A stretch of DNA of 64,000 bases from NCBI RefSeq assembly GCF_902833645.1, contig NZ_CADFGE010000004.1, positions 434,001 through 498,000 on the forward strand, written 5' to 3'. A model generated the notes under the pieces. That model was not told the DNA's origin. It saw only the letters and a program-made list of their open reading frames with translations, and ran no database searches. Each line of letters opens with the position of its first letter. The stretch's first letter is position 1. The stretch comes from Paraburkholderia fungorum (GTDB taxonomy: Bacteria > Pseudomonadota > Gammaproteobacteria > Burkholderiales > Burkholderiaceae). Both the position numbers and the translations under genes were made by a program. This document shows, one piece after another, positions 34,486 to 42,606 of the stretch.

Positions 34486-35481
34486 CTATCTAATTCGGTC
34501 GGTGGCCGAGGTGGCGAAACCAGTGGAACGGCTGCCCGGCGTGCCGGCGCCGACGGCCGCGAACCACGCGCGCGCATTGGCGACATCGCGCGCGATGGCG
34601 GCGGTCAGCGTTTCGAGGTCGACGTATTTCTCCTCGTCGCGCAGCTTTTTCAGGAATTCGACGCGCACGAGTTTGCCATACGCGTCGCCGTGCCAGTCGA
34701 GCAGATGCACTTCGAGCAGCACGCGGCCGGAATCGTCGACGGTCGGGCGCAAGCCGAGGCTCGCGACGCCGGGCAACGGCTCATCAGCCACGCCATGCAC
34801 GCGCACCACGAAAATACCGGACAGCGCCGGACGCTTGTGGGCGATCGCCAGATTGAGCGTGGGGAAACCAAGGTCGCGGCCAAGCTTCATGCCGTGCACG
34901 ACGTGCCCGCTGATCAGGTAATCGCGGCCTAGCGCGGCACGCGCGGCGTCGAGATCGCCCGCCACCAGTGCCGCGCGCACGCCCGAGCTGGAAATGCGCG
35001 CGCCGGACGGATCGGCCACCGTGGCCATCTGCTCGACTTCGAAGCCGTGCTGTTGGCCAGCGGCCTTGAGCGACGCGAAATCGCCCGCGCGTTTGGCGCC
35101 ATAGCGGAAGTCGTCGCCGATCATGACCCAGCGGGCATGCAGCCCGTTGACGATGATCCGCTCGACAAACGCATCCGGCGACTGGCTCGCGAAGGTGTGA
35201 TTGAAATGCTCGACCACCACCCGGTCGACACCGTTGGTGCGCAGCGCCTCGAGCTTGTCGCGCAACATGGCGATGCGGGGCGGCGCACCGGCCGGGTTGA
35301 AGAATTCGCGCGGGTGCGGCTCGAAGGTCATCACGCAGACGGGCAGGCCGCGTGCATCGGCTGCGGCCCGGACGTGGGCGAGCAAAGCCTGATGGCCGCG
35401 GTGGACACCGTCGAAGTTGCCGATGGTCAGTGCGCAGGGCGCACGGCTTTCAGCATTGGGAAGACCGCGGAAGACTCTCAC
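34486..35481 (-). CDS. ribF: Bifunctional riboflavin kinase/FMN adenylyltransferase
   Basis: A 331-residue enzyme making FMN and then FAD. The N-terminal half is the adenylyltransferase (TIGNFDGVHRGHQALL near residue 20, FEPHPREFF, then SSSGVRAAL). The C-terminal half is the flavokinase (GHVVHGMKLGRDLGFPTLNL, ALSGIFVVRV, SLGLRPTVDD and LRDEEKYVDLETL). It is the first gene of the leftward ribF-ileS-lspA block, a conserved arrangement. A TATAAT hexamer on the minus strand (complement of 35528-35533) lies about 47 bp upstream and is probably the block's -10 box. Confidence 0.95.
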   Translation of the reverse strand: MRVFRGLPNAESRAPCALTIGNFDGVHRGHQALLAHVRAAADARGLPVCVMTFEPHPREFFNPAGAPPRIAMLRDKLEALRTNGVDRVVVEHFNHTFASQSPDAFVERIIVNGLHARWVMIGDDFRYGAKRAGDFASLKAAGQQHGFEVEQMATVADPSGARISSSGVRAALVAGDLDAARAALGRDYLISGHVVHGMKLGRDLGFPTLNLAIAHKRPALSGIFVVRVHGVADEPLPGVASLGLRPTVDDSGRVLLEVHLLDWHGDAYGKLVRVEFLKKLRDEEKYVDLETLTAAIARDVANARAWFAAVGAGTPGSRSTGFATSATDRIR

Positions 35482-35587
35482 GATAGCGGGTTTGAGGTAG
35501 GGCGGCCGAGGTGCCGCAAAACAAACGATTATAAACGCTCAGCGCACGAGACGGCGGCGCGTCGCCGTTTCAGTGTCCCCCGAATGA

Positions 35588-35593
35588 TAAAAT
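35588..35593 (+). promoter_or_regulatory. purN -10 box, 7 bases before the start codon
   Basis: TAAAAT at 35588-35593 ends 7 bases before the purN ATG at 35600, the same geometry as clpS. Transcription should start at the ATG, giving a leaderless mRNA. No Shine-Dalgarno sequence is present and the -35 is poor. Confidence 0.4.
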
Positions 35594-35599
35594 CCGCGG

Positions 35600-36253
35600 A
35601 TGAAAAAACTCGTCATCCTGATTTCTGGACGGGGAAGCAACATGGAAGCGATCGTTCGCGCCTGCGCGGACGAGGGCTGGCCGGCGCAAGTCGCCGCCGT
35701 GATTGCCAACCGTCCTGACGCCGCGGGCCTTGCGTTCGCGGCGTCGCACGGCATTGCCACGGCGGTGGTCGATCACCGCCAGTTTCCCGATCGCGAGAGC
35801 TTCGACGCCGCGCTGGCGCGTCAAATCGACAGCTTCGCGCCCGACCTGGTGGTGCTCGCCGGCTTTATGCGAGTGCTCACGCCCGGGTTCGTCGACCGCT
35901 ACGCCGGACGCATGCTGAACGTGCATCCGTCGCTGCTGCCGAGCTTTCCCGGCCTGAAAACCCATCAACAGGCGCTGGACGCCGGCGTGCGGCTGCACGG
36001 CGCGTCGGTGCATTTTGTCACGTCGCAGCTGGATCACGGGCCGATCGTCGCGCAGGCGGCAGTCCCCGTTGAGGCTGGCGACACCCCCGCCATGCTCGCG
36101 GAACGCGTGCTGGCAACCGAACACATTATCTATCCACGCGCGGTGCGCTGGTTCGTCGAAGGGCGTCTTGCCCTCGACGGCTTGCGTGTCACGCTTACGC
36201 CGCCGGAGCCGCAATGGCTCTTTGCCGGTCACACCGCCGGAGAGGGCGCATGA
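35600..36253 (+). CDS. purN: Phosphoribosylglycinamide formyltransferase
   Basis: A 217-residue enzyme of de novo purine synthesis that formylates GAR using 10-formyl-tetrahydrofolate. The phosphate-binding start ISGRGSNMEAIV and the catalytic set MLNVHPSLLPSFPGL (Asn and His), GASVHFV and LDHGPIV (Asp) are present. Length is normal. It is divergent from ribF and overlaps the following RNA methyltransferase gene by 4 bp (ATGA). No ribosome site precedes it, but a -10 box lies 7 bases upstream. Confidence 0.95.
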   Translation: MKKLVILISGRGSNMEAIVRACADEGWPAQVAAVIANRPDAAGLAFAASHGIATAVVDHRQFPDRESFDAALARQIDSFAPDLVVLAGFMRVLTPGFVDRYAGRMLNVHPSLLPSFPGLKTHQQALDAGVRLHGASVHFVTSQLDHGPIVAQAAVPVEAGDTPAMLAERVLATEHIIYPRAVRWFVEGRLALDGLRVTLTPPEPQWLFAGHTAGEGA

Positions 36254-37509
36254 GATTGCATGGTTTTTTGATTGGACAAACCGAGACTTTGCTGGCTGAA
36301 GTCCTGAAACTGAACGGCCCGGCCGACGCCACGACGAGCCGCTTTTTCCGCGCGCATCCGAAGCTCGGGCACGGCGAGCGCGGCGTGATTGCCGAGGCGG
36401 TTTTCGCCGTGCTGCGTCGCCGGATGGAGTTCGCTCACCTGGCCGAAGGCGGCGCCGGCAGCCCGGCGCGCCGCATGGCCTTGCTGGGATTGATGCAGAC
36501 GGCCGGCCGCACGGCCCTCAAGCCGTTCTTGTCGGAGACCGAATCGCACTGGCTCGAACACGTCGCGAAGATCGACCCGGAAAGCCTGCCGCTGCGGATT
36601 CGCCTGAATCTGCCCGACTGGATCTACCAGGCGCTCTCCAAGCGTTTCGAACCCGCGGAACTGGCGCAACTGGCCGCCGCGCTGAACTACCCGGCGCCGC
36701 TGGACCTGCGCGCGAACCCGATCAAGGCAAGCCGCGACGACGTGCTGAACGCGCTGTCGAAGGCCGGCATCGAGGGGGGCGCGACGCCGTTCGCGCCGTT
36801 TGGCGTGCGGGTGGTCGGCAAGCCGCCGCTCACCAAGCTCGACGCGTTCCAGCACGGCTGGGTTGAGGTTCAGGACGAAGGCAGCCAGTTGCTGTGCTCG
36901 CTGGTCGCGCCCAAGCGTGGCGAGATGATCGTCGACTTCTGCGCGGGCGCAGGCGGCAAGACGCTGGCGCTGGGCGCGGCTATGCGCTCTACCGGGCGTC
37001 TGTACGCCTTCGACATTTCCGAGCGGCGTTTGGCCAAACTCAAACCGCGTCTTGCGCGCAGCGGGTTGTCGAACGTTAACCCGGTGCTGATCGACAGTGA
37101 GCACGACAGCAAGATCAAGCGTCTGGCCGGCAAGATCGACCGCGTGCTGGTCGACGCGCCGTGCAGCGGCCTGGGCACATTGCGCCGCAATCCTGACCTG
37201 AAATGGCGGCAGTCGCCGGAATCGGTCGCTGAACTGGCGCCGAAACAACTGTCGATTCTGACCAGCGCCTCACGTCTGGTGAAGAAGGGCGGCCGTCTCG
37301 TCTACGCGACCTGCTCGATTCTCGAAGCGGAAAACGAAGCCATCGTGCGGCAGTTCCTCGCTGAGCACCCGGACTTCGCGCTGGTGCCGGCGCGCGATGT
37401 GCTCGCCGAGCAGCGTATCGAGCTGGAAATGGGCGATTACCTGTCGCTGTGGCCGCACCGTCACGCAACCGACGGCTTCTTCGCCGCCGTGCTGGAACGT
37501 CAGAGCTAA
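36250..37509 (+). CDS. RsmB/NOP-family RNA (cytosine-5) methyltransferase
   Basis: A 419-residue SAM-dependent RNA m5C methyltransferase. The N-terminal 140 residues are helical, a reduced NusB-like region (KLGHGERGVIAEAVFAVLRRR). The catalytic part has motif I MIVDFCAGAGGKTLALGAA, motif IV with its cysteine DAPCSGLGTLRRNPD, and motif VI with the second cysteine YATCSILEAENE. The AEFGFF-like end is HATDGFFAAVLER. Coupled to purN by ATGA overlap. I do not call it rsmB, because the N-terminus differs from the full NusB domain and the context is not fmt-linked. The target RNA is unknown. Confidence 0.9.
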   Translation: MRLHGFLIGQTETLLAEVLKLNGPADATTSRFFRAHPKLGHGERGVIAEAVFAVLRRRMEFAHLAEGGAGSPARRMALLGLMQTAGRTALKPFLSETESHWLEHVAKIDPESLPLRIRLNLPDWIYQALSKRFEPAELAQLAAALNYPAPLDLRANPIKASRDDVLNALSKAGIEGGATPFAPFGVRVVGKPPLTKLDAFQHGWVEVQDEGSQLLCSLVAPKRGEMIVDFCAGAGGKTLALGAAMRSTGRLYAFDISERRLAKLKPRLARSGLSNVNPVLIDSEHDSKIKRLAGKIDRVLVDAPCSGLGTLRRNPDLKWRQSPESVAELAPKQLSILTSASRLVKKGGRLVYATCSILEAENEAIVRQFLAEHPDFALVPARDVLAEQRIELEMGDYLSLWPHRHATDGFFAAVLERQS

Positions 37510-37588
37510 GCCAACCGCAGCAAGCTATCTGCCGGTGTGGCCGGGTTCTTTTCCTGAACCCGGCCGCACCGGCGATTTCGGCGACATC

Positions 37589-38944
37589 ATGCTAAACCGC
37601 ATTTTTCCTCACATGTTTGGCGACCTCGCGCGCGACTTTGGGCAACCGGTCATGCTGTGGCAGGTCGGCGTGCTGCTTGGCACGCTCGCCGTCGCATGGC
37701 TGCTCGCGCGCTTCTTGCGCCGTGCGCTCGATCTGCGGCGCCAGACGCGCTACCAGACCTTGCGATTCGGCGCGGAAAGCCTGAACCGTGCATTCTTTCC
37801 GCTGATCGGTGCAGCGCTCGTCTGGCTCGCGCAGGCGATCACCGGCCAGTTCATGCACACCGCGCTGCTCGATCTGGCGCTGGTGCCGCTGTTCGGTATC
37901 GGCCTGATTTACATCGTATTTTTCTTCGCGCGGCGCGTTTTCAGCCAGGACGGCGCGAATCATCCGTGGCTGTTCCTGGTCGAGAAGATCGTCTCGCTGG
38001 TGGTTTGGGTCGGCATGATCCTCACCGTGATGGGCATTCAGGACGACGTGATCGCCTGGATGGGCAGCGTGCGCTTCAGGGTTGCGAATGCGCACATGAC
38101 GCTGCTCTCGCTCACTACGGGCCTCCTGTGGGTGTGCGTGACGATGATCGTCGCGATGTGGCTCGGCGCCACGTTCGAAGATCGCCTGATGCGCTCAAAG
38201 ACGCTCGACGCCAACCTCAAGGTGGTAGTGGCGCGCGTCGGCCGCGCGGCGTTCGTGCTGGCGGCAATCCTGATCAGCCTGTCGCTGGTCGGTATCGACA
38301 TCACCGTGCTAGGGGTATTCGGCGGCGCGCTCGGTGTGGGGCTTGGGTTCGGGCTGCAGAAGATCGCCAGCAATTACGTCTCGGGTTTCATCATCCTGAT
38401 CGACCGCTCGCTGCGCATCGGCGACACGATTAACGTCAGCGGCCTGCAGGGCATGGTCACGCAGATCCGCACGCGCTATACGGTGGTGCGCGGTCTCGAC
38501 GGCATCGAAACGCTGATTCCGAACGAAAAGCTGATTACGGACGTGGTGCAGAACCAGTCCTCCTATTTGACGCGCGGTTACGCCAAGGTAGCCGTGCAGG
38601 TGGCCTATACCTGCGACGTCGAGCAGGCGATGACGTTGCTCGCCCAAGCGGCGCAGGGCGTTGCGCGCGTATTGCAGGAACCGGCGCCTACGCCTTACCT
38701 GGTGGGCTTCGGTGCTGACGGCATCAATCTCGAATTGGGTTTCTGGATCGAAGATGCGGCGACCGGCACTTCAGGCGTGCGCTCGGCCGTCAATCGCAAT
38801 ATCTGGCGTCTGTTCTCCGAGCACGACATCTCGATTCCCTTCGCGCAACGCGAAGTGCGAATCGTCGGCAACGTCAGCGACGCCATGCCGCAAGTGGTAA
38901 AAATGACCGCTGCAGCGGCTAATCATCCCGACAGCGCCCGTTGA
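37589..38944 (+). CDS. MscS-family mechanosensitive channel
   Basis: A 451-residue inner-membrane protein. About five hydrophobic helices (for example MLWQVGVLLGTLAVAWLLARFL, LLSLTTGLLWVCVTMIVAMWL and FVLAAILISLSLVGIDITVL) precede the Gly/Ala-rich pore helix GVFGGALGVGLGFGLQKIASN, the beta domain LRIGDTINVSGLQGMVTQIRTRYTVVR with LIPNEKLITD, and the cytosolic vestibule. This is the MscS core with additional N-terminal helices. Such channels open on hypo-osmotic shock. The ATG at 37589 is the first giving a sensible membrane N-terminus; the ribosome site is weak. It lies 79 bp after the methyltransferase gene. Confidence 0.9.
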   Translation: MLNRIFPHMFGDLARDFGQPVMLWQVGVLLGTLAVAWLLARFLRRALDLRRQTRYQTLRFGAESLNRAFFPLIGAALVWLAQAITGQFMHTALLDLALVPLFGIGLIYIVFFFARRVFSQDGANHPWLFLVEKIVSLVVWVGMILTVMGIQDDVIAWMGSVRFRVANAHMTLLSLTTGLLWVCVTMIVAMWLGATFEDRLMRSKTLDANLKVVVARVGRAAFVLAAILISLSLVGIDITVLGVFGGALGVGLGFGLQKIASNYVSGFIILIDRSLRIGDTINVSGLQGMVTQIRTRYTVVRGLDGIETLIPNEKLITDVVQNQSSYLTRGYAKVAVQVAYTCDVEQAMTLLAQAAQGVARVLQEPAPTPYLVGFGADGINLELGFWIEDAATGTSGVRSAVNRNIWRLFSEHDISIPFAQREVRIVGNVSDAMPQVVKMTAAAANHPDSAR

Positions 38945-39147
38945 CGGGCGTTTCGAACCCGTCGGACGGTGAAAAAACCACCTTCCGGCGCGTTCAATCC
39001 GTTGATACCGCACAAAAAATCCCTATTTGTTACAAACACTTGGAACGCTTCAAGTAGAATGTCGTCCAATCCCGTTGTATGCTTTCACTTTCTTGACACA
39101 CGTATTTTGCGTGCGTCTGGCGTCTCTTGTTCCACAGGTAAATTGCC

Positions 39148-40344
39148 TTGTTGAATTCCTTGCTCGATTTCCTTGCCCACGGGCTGTTGCACTTCTCGTG
39201 GTGGCAACTTGTGCTGTACACGCTAATCGCGACGCACATCACGATCATTGGCGTAACGGTCTATCTGCATCGCTGCCAGGCGCACCGCGCATTGGAGCTG
39301 CATCCGATCGTCAGTCATTTTTTCCGCTTCTGGCTGTGGATGACCACTGGCATGCTGACCGGCCAGTGGGCCGCGATTCACCGTAAGCACCACGCCAAGT
39401 GCGAGACCGAAGAGGATCCGCACAGCCCGCAAACGCGTGGCATCTGGAAGGTGCTGCTCGAAGGCGCAGAGCTGTATCGCACCGAAGCCAAGAACGAAGA
39501 AACCATGCGCAAATTCAGTCACGGCACGCCGAACGACTGGATGGAGCGCAACGTCTACACCAAGTATCCGATTCTCGGCGTGAGCCTGATGATGGTGCTG
39601 AACGTCGCGCTGTTCGGCGTCGTCGGTTTGACCATCTGGGCTGTGCAGATGGTATGGATTCCGTTCTGGGCGGCCGGTGTGGTGAACGGTCTTGCGCACT
39701 GGTGGGGTTACCGCAACTTCAACTCGTCGGATGCCAGCACCAACATCTTCCCGTGGGGCATCATCATCGGCGGTGAAGAGCTGCATAACAATCACCATAC
39801 GTATGCCACGTCGGCCAAGCTGTCGAACAAGTGGTACGAGTTCGATATCGGCTGGATGTACATCCGCATCATGTCGGCGTTCCGTCTGGCCAAGGTGAAG
39901 AAGATTGCGCCTACGCCGCGTCTGACCACCGGCAAGCTGGTGCTCGATCAGGACACGCTGCAAGCCGTGCTGGCAAACCGCTATGAAGTGATGGCGCGTT
40001 ACGGCAAGGCACTCAAGCGTGCCTATCGCCAGGAATTGGCGCATCTGAAGGAAGTGGGCGCGCGCGAGAAATATCAGGTCATGCGCGGCGCGCGTAGCTG
40101 GTTCCACAAGGAAGAGGCGGGTCTCGACGAGCCGCAGAAGCGTCAGTTGCCGCAGATTTTCGCTAATAGCCAGAAGCTCAAGACCTACATCGACATGCGC
40201 AATGAACTCGCGGCAATGTGGGAACGTTCCAATGCGTCGCGAGATCAACTGCTGATTCAGTTGCAAGACTGGTGTCACCGCGCTGAGCAGAGCGGTATCA
40301 AAGCGCTGCAGGAATTCGCAATGCGCCTGCGTCGCTATGCTTGA
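39148..40344 (+). CDS. Membrane fatty acid (acyl-CoA type) desaturase
   Basis: A 398-residue di-iron desaturase that puts a double bond into acyl chains. The three histidine boxes are YLHRCQAHRALEL, IHRKHHAKCE and EELHNNHHTY, with hydrophobic helices between them (WWQLVLYTLIATHITIIGVT, ILGVSLMMVLNVALFGVVGL). The desaturase core ends near residue 260; the remaining 140 residues are a charged helical extension (LAHLKEVGAREKYQVMRGA). The start is a TTG at 39148 (TTG-TTG-AAT), which lets the first residues form the usual short N-terminus. A strong terminator follows. Regiospecificity is unknown. Confidence 0.92.
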   Translation: MLNSLLDFLAHGLLHFSWWQLVLYTLIATHITIIGVTVYLHRCQAHRALELHPIVSHFFRFWLWMTTGMLTGQWAAIHRKHHAKCETEEDPHSPQTRGIWKVLLEGAELYRTEAKNEETMRKFSHGTPNDWMERNVYTKYPILGVSLMMVLNVALFGVVGLTIWAVQMVWIPFWAAGVVNGLAHWWGYRNFNSSDASTNIFPWGIIIGGEELHNNHHTYATSAKLSNKWYEFDIGWMYIRIMSAFRLAKVKKIAPTPRLTTGKLVLDQDTLQAVLANRYEVMARYGKALKRAYRQELAHLKEVGAREKYQVMRGARSWFHKEEAGLDEPQKRQLPQIFANSQKLKTYIDMRNELAAMWERSNASRDQLLIQLQDWCHRAEQSGIKALQEFAMRLRRYA

Positions 40345-40388
40345 TCGCATGCCTGACCGCGAAATCCATTAAAATTTCGTTACGTCAC

Positions 40389-40418
40389 AAAACCCCGCGT
40401 TGGCGGGGTTTTGCTTTT
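40389..40418 (+). terminator. Intrinsic terminator of the desaturase gene
   Basis: A perfect 10-bp stem, AAAACCCCGC (40389-40398) and GCGGGGTTTT (40403-40412), with a GTTG loop, then GCTTTTT. It lies 45 bases after the desaturase stop. Confidence 0.93.
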
Positions 40419-40486
40419 TGGGCCGCGGTAATTTCAACGACACGCGATTGAAAGGCCGCGGCGGCAGCGCGAGGGCAGAGGAGATC

Positions 40487-41626
40487 ATGGATCAGCAGGC
40501 GATCAGGGCCGTCGAATACGATCGGCCACAGGCGCAGGGCATGACCTGCGGGATCGGGCAGGCGTGGGCGAAGGTGCCCGATACGCCGTCGGCGGAGCAA
40601 AGGGTGGCGCTGAAGGAGCGCATCCGCGGGTTGCTTAAGCGCGAAAAGGCCGTGCTCGTCGCCCATTACTATGTCGACGCGGAACTGCAGGAACTCGCCG
40701 ACGAGACCGGCGGCTGCGTAGCCGATTCGCTGGAAATGGCCCGTTTCGGCCGCGATCATGACGCGCAAACGCTGGTGGTGGCGGGCGTGCGCTTCATGGG
40801 TGAGACCGCGAAAATCCTGAGTCCGGACAAGCGCATTCTGATGCCCGATCTCGACGCGACCTGTTCCCTCGACCTGGGCTGTCCAGTCGATGAATTCTCG
40901 GCCTTCTGTGACGCTCACCCGGATCGCACAGTGGTCGTGTACGCGAACACCAGCGCGGCGGTCAAGGCTCGTGCGGACTGGATGGTGACGTCGTCGATCG
41001 GGCTGGAGATCGTTGCCGATCTGCACGCACGCGGCGAGAAGATCATCTGGGCGCCGGATCGGCATCTTGGCGGCTATATCCAAAGTAAGACCGGCGCGGA
41101 CATGCTGTTGTGGCAGGGCTCGTGTCTCGTGCACGACGAATTCAAGGGCATCGAACTCGATCTGTTGCGCGCCGAATATCCGGGCGCGAAAGTGCTGGTG
41201 CACCCGGAGTCGCCGGCTAACGTGGTCGCGCAGGCGGACGTGGTGGGTTCGACAACCCAGTTGATCGACGCCGCCCAGAAACTCGACGCAACGCATTTCA
41301 TCGTGGCGACCGATCTCGGCATTCTGCACAAGATGCAGCTAGCCGCACCTGGCAAGACCTTGATTGCCGCGCCCACGGCCGGCAACAGCGCGACCTGCAA
41401 GAGTTGCGCGCATTGCCCGTGGATGGCGATGAACGGCCTGGCCAATCTGGCCGACGTGCTCGAGCGCGGCCACAACGAGATCTTCGTCGACCGGGTCATT
41501 GGCGAGCGTGCGCGCTTGCCAATCGACCGGATGCTCGACTTCGCGGCGCGTCACAAGAAGCGCGTGCAGGCCAGCGGCGATCTCTCGCGCGACGGGCAAC
41601 TGTATTCGAACGTGGGAGCGGCGTAA
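40487..41626 (+). CDS. nadA: Quinolinate synthase
   Basis: A 379-residue [4Fe-4S] enzyme that condenses iminoaspartate with dihydroxyacetone phosphate to quinolinate. It is the E. coli type: AHYYVDAELQELADETGG, SLDLGCPVDEFSAFCDAHPD (a cluster Cys), YANTSAAVKARADW, WQGSCLVHDEF (second Cys) and CKSCAHCPWMAMN (third). The start at 40487 has AGAGGAGATC before it; an upstream in-frame start at 40400 lies inside the preceding terminator. The nadC start overlaps its stop by one base (TAATG), so the two pathway enzymes are translated together. Confidence 0.96.
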   Translation: MDQQAIRAVEYDRPQAQGMTCGIGQAWAKVPDTPSAEQRVALKERIRGLLKREKAVLVAHYYVDAELQELADETGGCVADSLEMARFGRDHDAQTLVVAGVRFMGETAKILSPDKRILMPDLDATCSLDLGCPVDEFSAFCDAHPDRTVVVYANTSAAVKARADWMVTSSIGLEIVADLHARGEKIIWAPDRHLGGYIQSKTGADMLLWQGSCLVHDEFKGIELDLLRAEYPGAKVLVHPESPANVVAQADVVGSTTQLIDAAQKLDATHFIVATDLGILHKMQLAAPGKTLIAAPTAGNSATCKSCAHCPWMAMNGLANLADVLERGHNEIFVDRVIGERARLPIDRMLDFAARHKKRVQASGDLSRDGQLYSNVGAA

Positions 41627-42525
41627 TGGGGGCGGTGGAACACAATCAGATCGAGGCGGTGTCGCCGCTGTTCGCGGAGATCCAGGCCCAGTACGGCGCC
41701 GTATTCGATGCTGCGTTGGCACGCAATGTCGCTGATGCGCTGGCCGAGGATGTTGGCGCTGGTGACCAGACCGGCCGCCTCGTCCCCGCGGACGACATGC
41801 GTGATGCACGCATCATTGTGCGCGAAGATGCCGTGCTATGTGGTGTGCCGTGGTTCAACGCGGTGATGCGTCAGGTCGATCCGCGCATCGACTTGCGGTG
41901 GCGTTATCGCGAGGGCGATCGGATGACGGCGGATACGCCGGTGTGCGAACTACATGGTCCTGTCCGTGCGCTACTGACCGGCGAACGCAATGCGCTGAAT
42001 TTCCTGCAATTGCTGTCGGGCGTGGCGAGCGCGACGCGCCGCTATGTCGACGCCATTGCTCACACCCAGACGCGTGTTCTCGATACACGTAAGACTTTGC
42101 CGGGCTTGCGGCTCGCGCAGAAGTACGCTGTGCGCGTGGGCGGCGGTGCGAACCAGCGGCTGGCGTTGTACGACGGCATTCTGATCAAGGAAAACCACAT
42201 CGCCGCAGCGGGCGGCGTTGGTGCCGCGATGGATGCGGCGCTGGCGCTGAACGCCGGCGTGTCGATCCAGATCGAAGTCGAAACGCTGGCGCAATTGGAA
42301 ATCGCGTTGGCGCACCGCGCGCAATCCATTCTGCTGGACAACTTTTCGTTCGACGCAATGCGTGACGCCGTGCGCATCACCGCAGGCCGGGCGGTGCTCG
42401 AGGTGTCTGGCGGGGTGAACTTCGACACAGTGCGGACCATCGCTGAAACTGGCGTTGATCGCGTGTCGATTGGTGCGCTGACCAAAGATGTCCGCGCTAC
42501 GGATTACTCGATGCGGATTGTCTGA
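41626..42525 (+). CDS. nadC: Nicotinate-nucleotide pyrophosphorylase (quinolinate phosphoribosyltransferase)
   Basis: A 299-residue enzyme turning quinolinate and PRPP into nicotinate mononucleotide, the entry to NAD. Key segments are LAEDVGAGDQTG, GERNALNFLQLLSGVAS, LDTRKTLPGLRLAQKYAV, GGGANQRLALYDGILIKENH, IEVETLAQLEIAL and LEVSGGVNFDTVR. Length is normal. It follows nadA with a one-base overlap and ends at a perfect 16-bp terminator shared with the convergent nadB, so all three enzymes of the aspartate route lie within 3.7 kb. Confidence 0.96.
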   Translation: MGAVEHNQIEAVSPLFAEIQAQYGAVFDAALARNVADALAEDVGAGDQTGRLVPADDMRDARIIVREDAVLCGVPWFNAVMRQVDPRIDLRWRYREGDRMTADTPVCELHGPVRALLTGERNALNFLQLLSGVASATRRYVDAIAHTQTRVLDTRKTLPGLRLAQKYAVRVGGGANQRLALYDGILIKENHIAAAGGVGAAMDAALALNAGVSIQIEVETLAQLEIALAHRAQSILLDNFSFDAMRDAVRITAGRAVLEVSGGVNFDTVRTIAETGVDRVSIGALTKDVRATDYSMRIV

Positions 42526-42554
42526 GCCGCGCGCTTGAACGTTCGCGATTCGTG

Positions 42555-42589
42555 AAAAGGCCATCGCCGGCGCCCGGCGATGGCCTTTT
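42555..42589. terminator. Bidirectional intrinsic terminator between nadC and nadB
   Basis: A perfect 16-bp stem (42555-42570 with 42574-42589, outer ends AAAAGGCC and GGCCTTTT) around a 3-base loop. It serves the converging nadC and nadB. Confidence 0.93.
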
Positions 42590-42606
42590 CACTACAGCTT
42601 CAGAAA

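Noticed and set aside
36250..37509. Naming the m5C methyltransferase rsmB
   Set aside because: Catalytic motifs fit the RsmB/NOP family, but the N-terminus lacks a full NusB domain and the gene is not beside fmt, so only the family is given.
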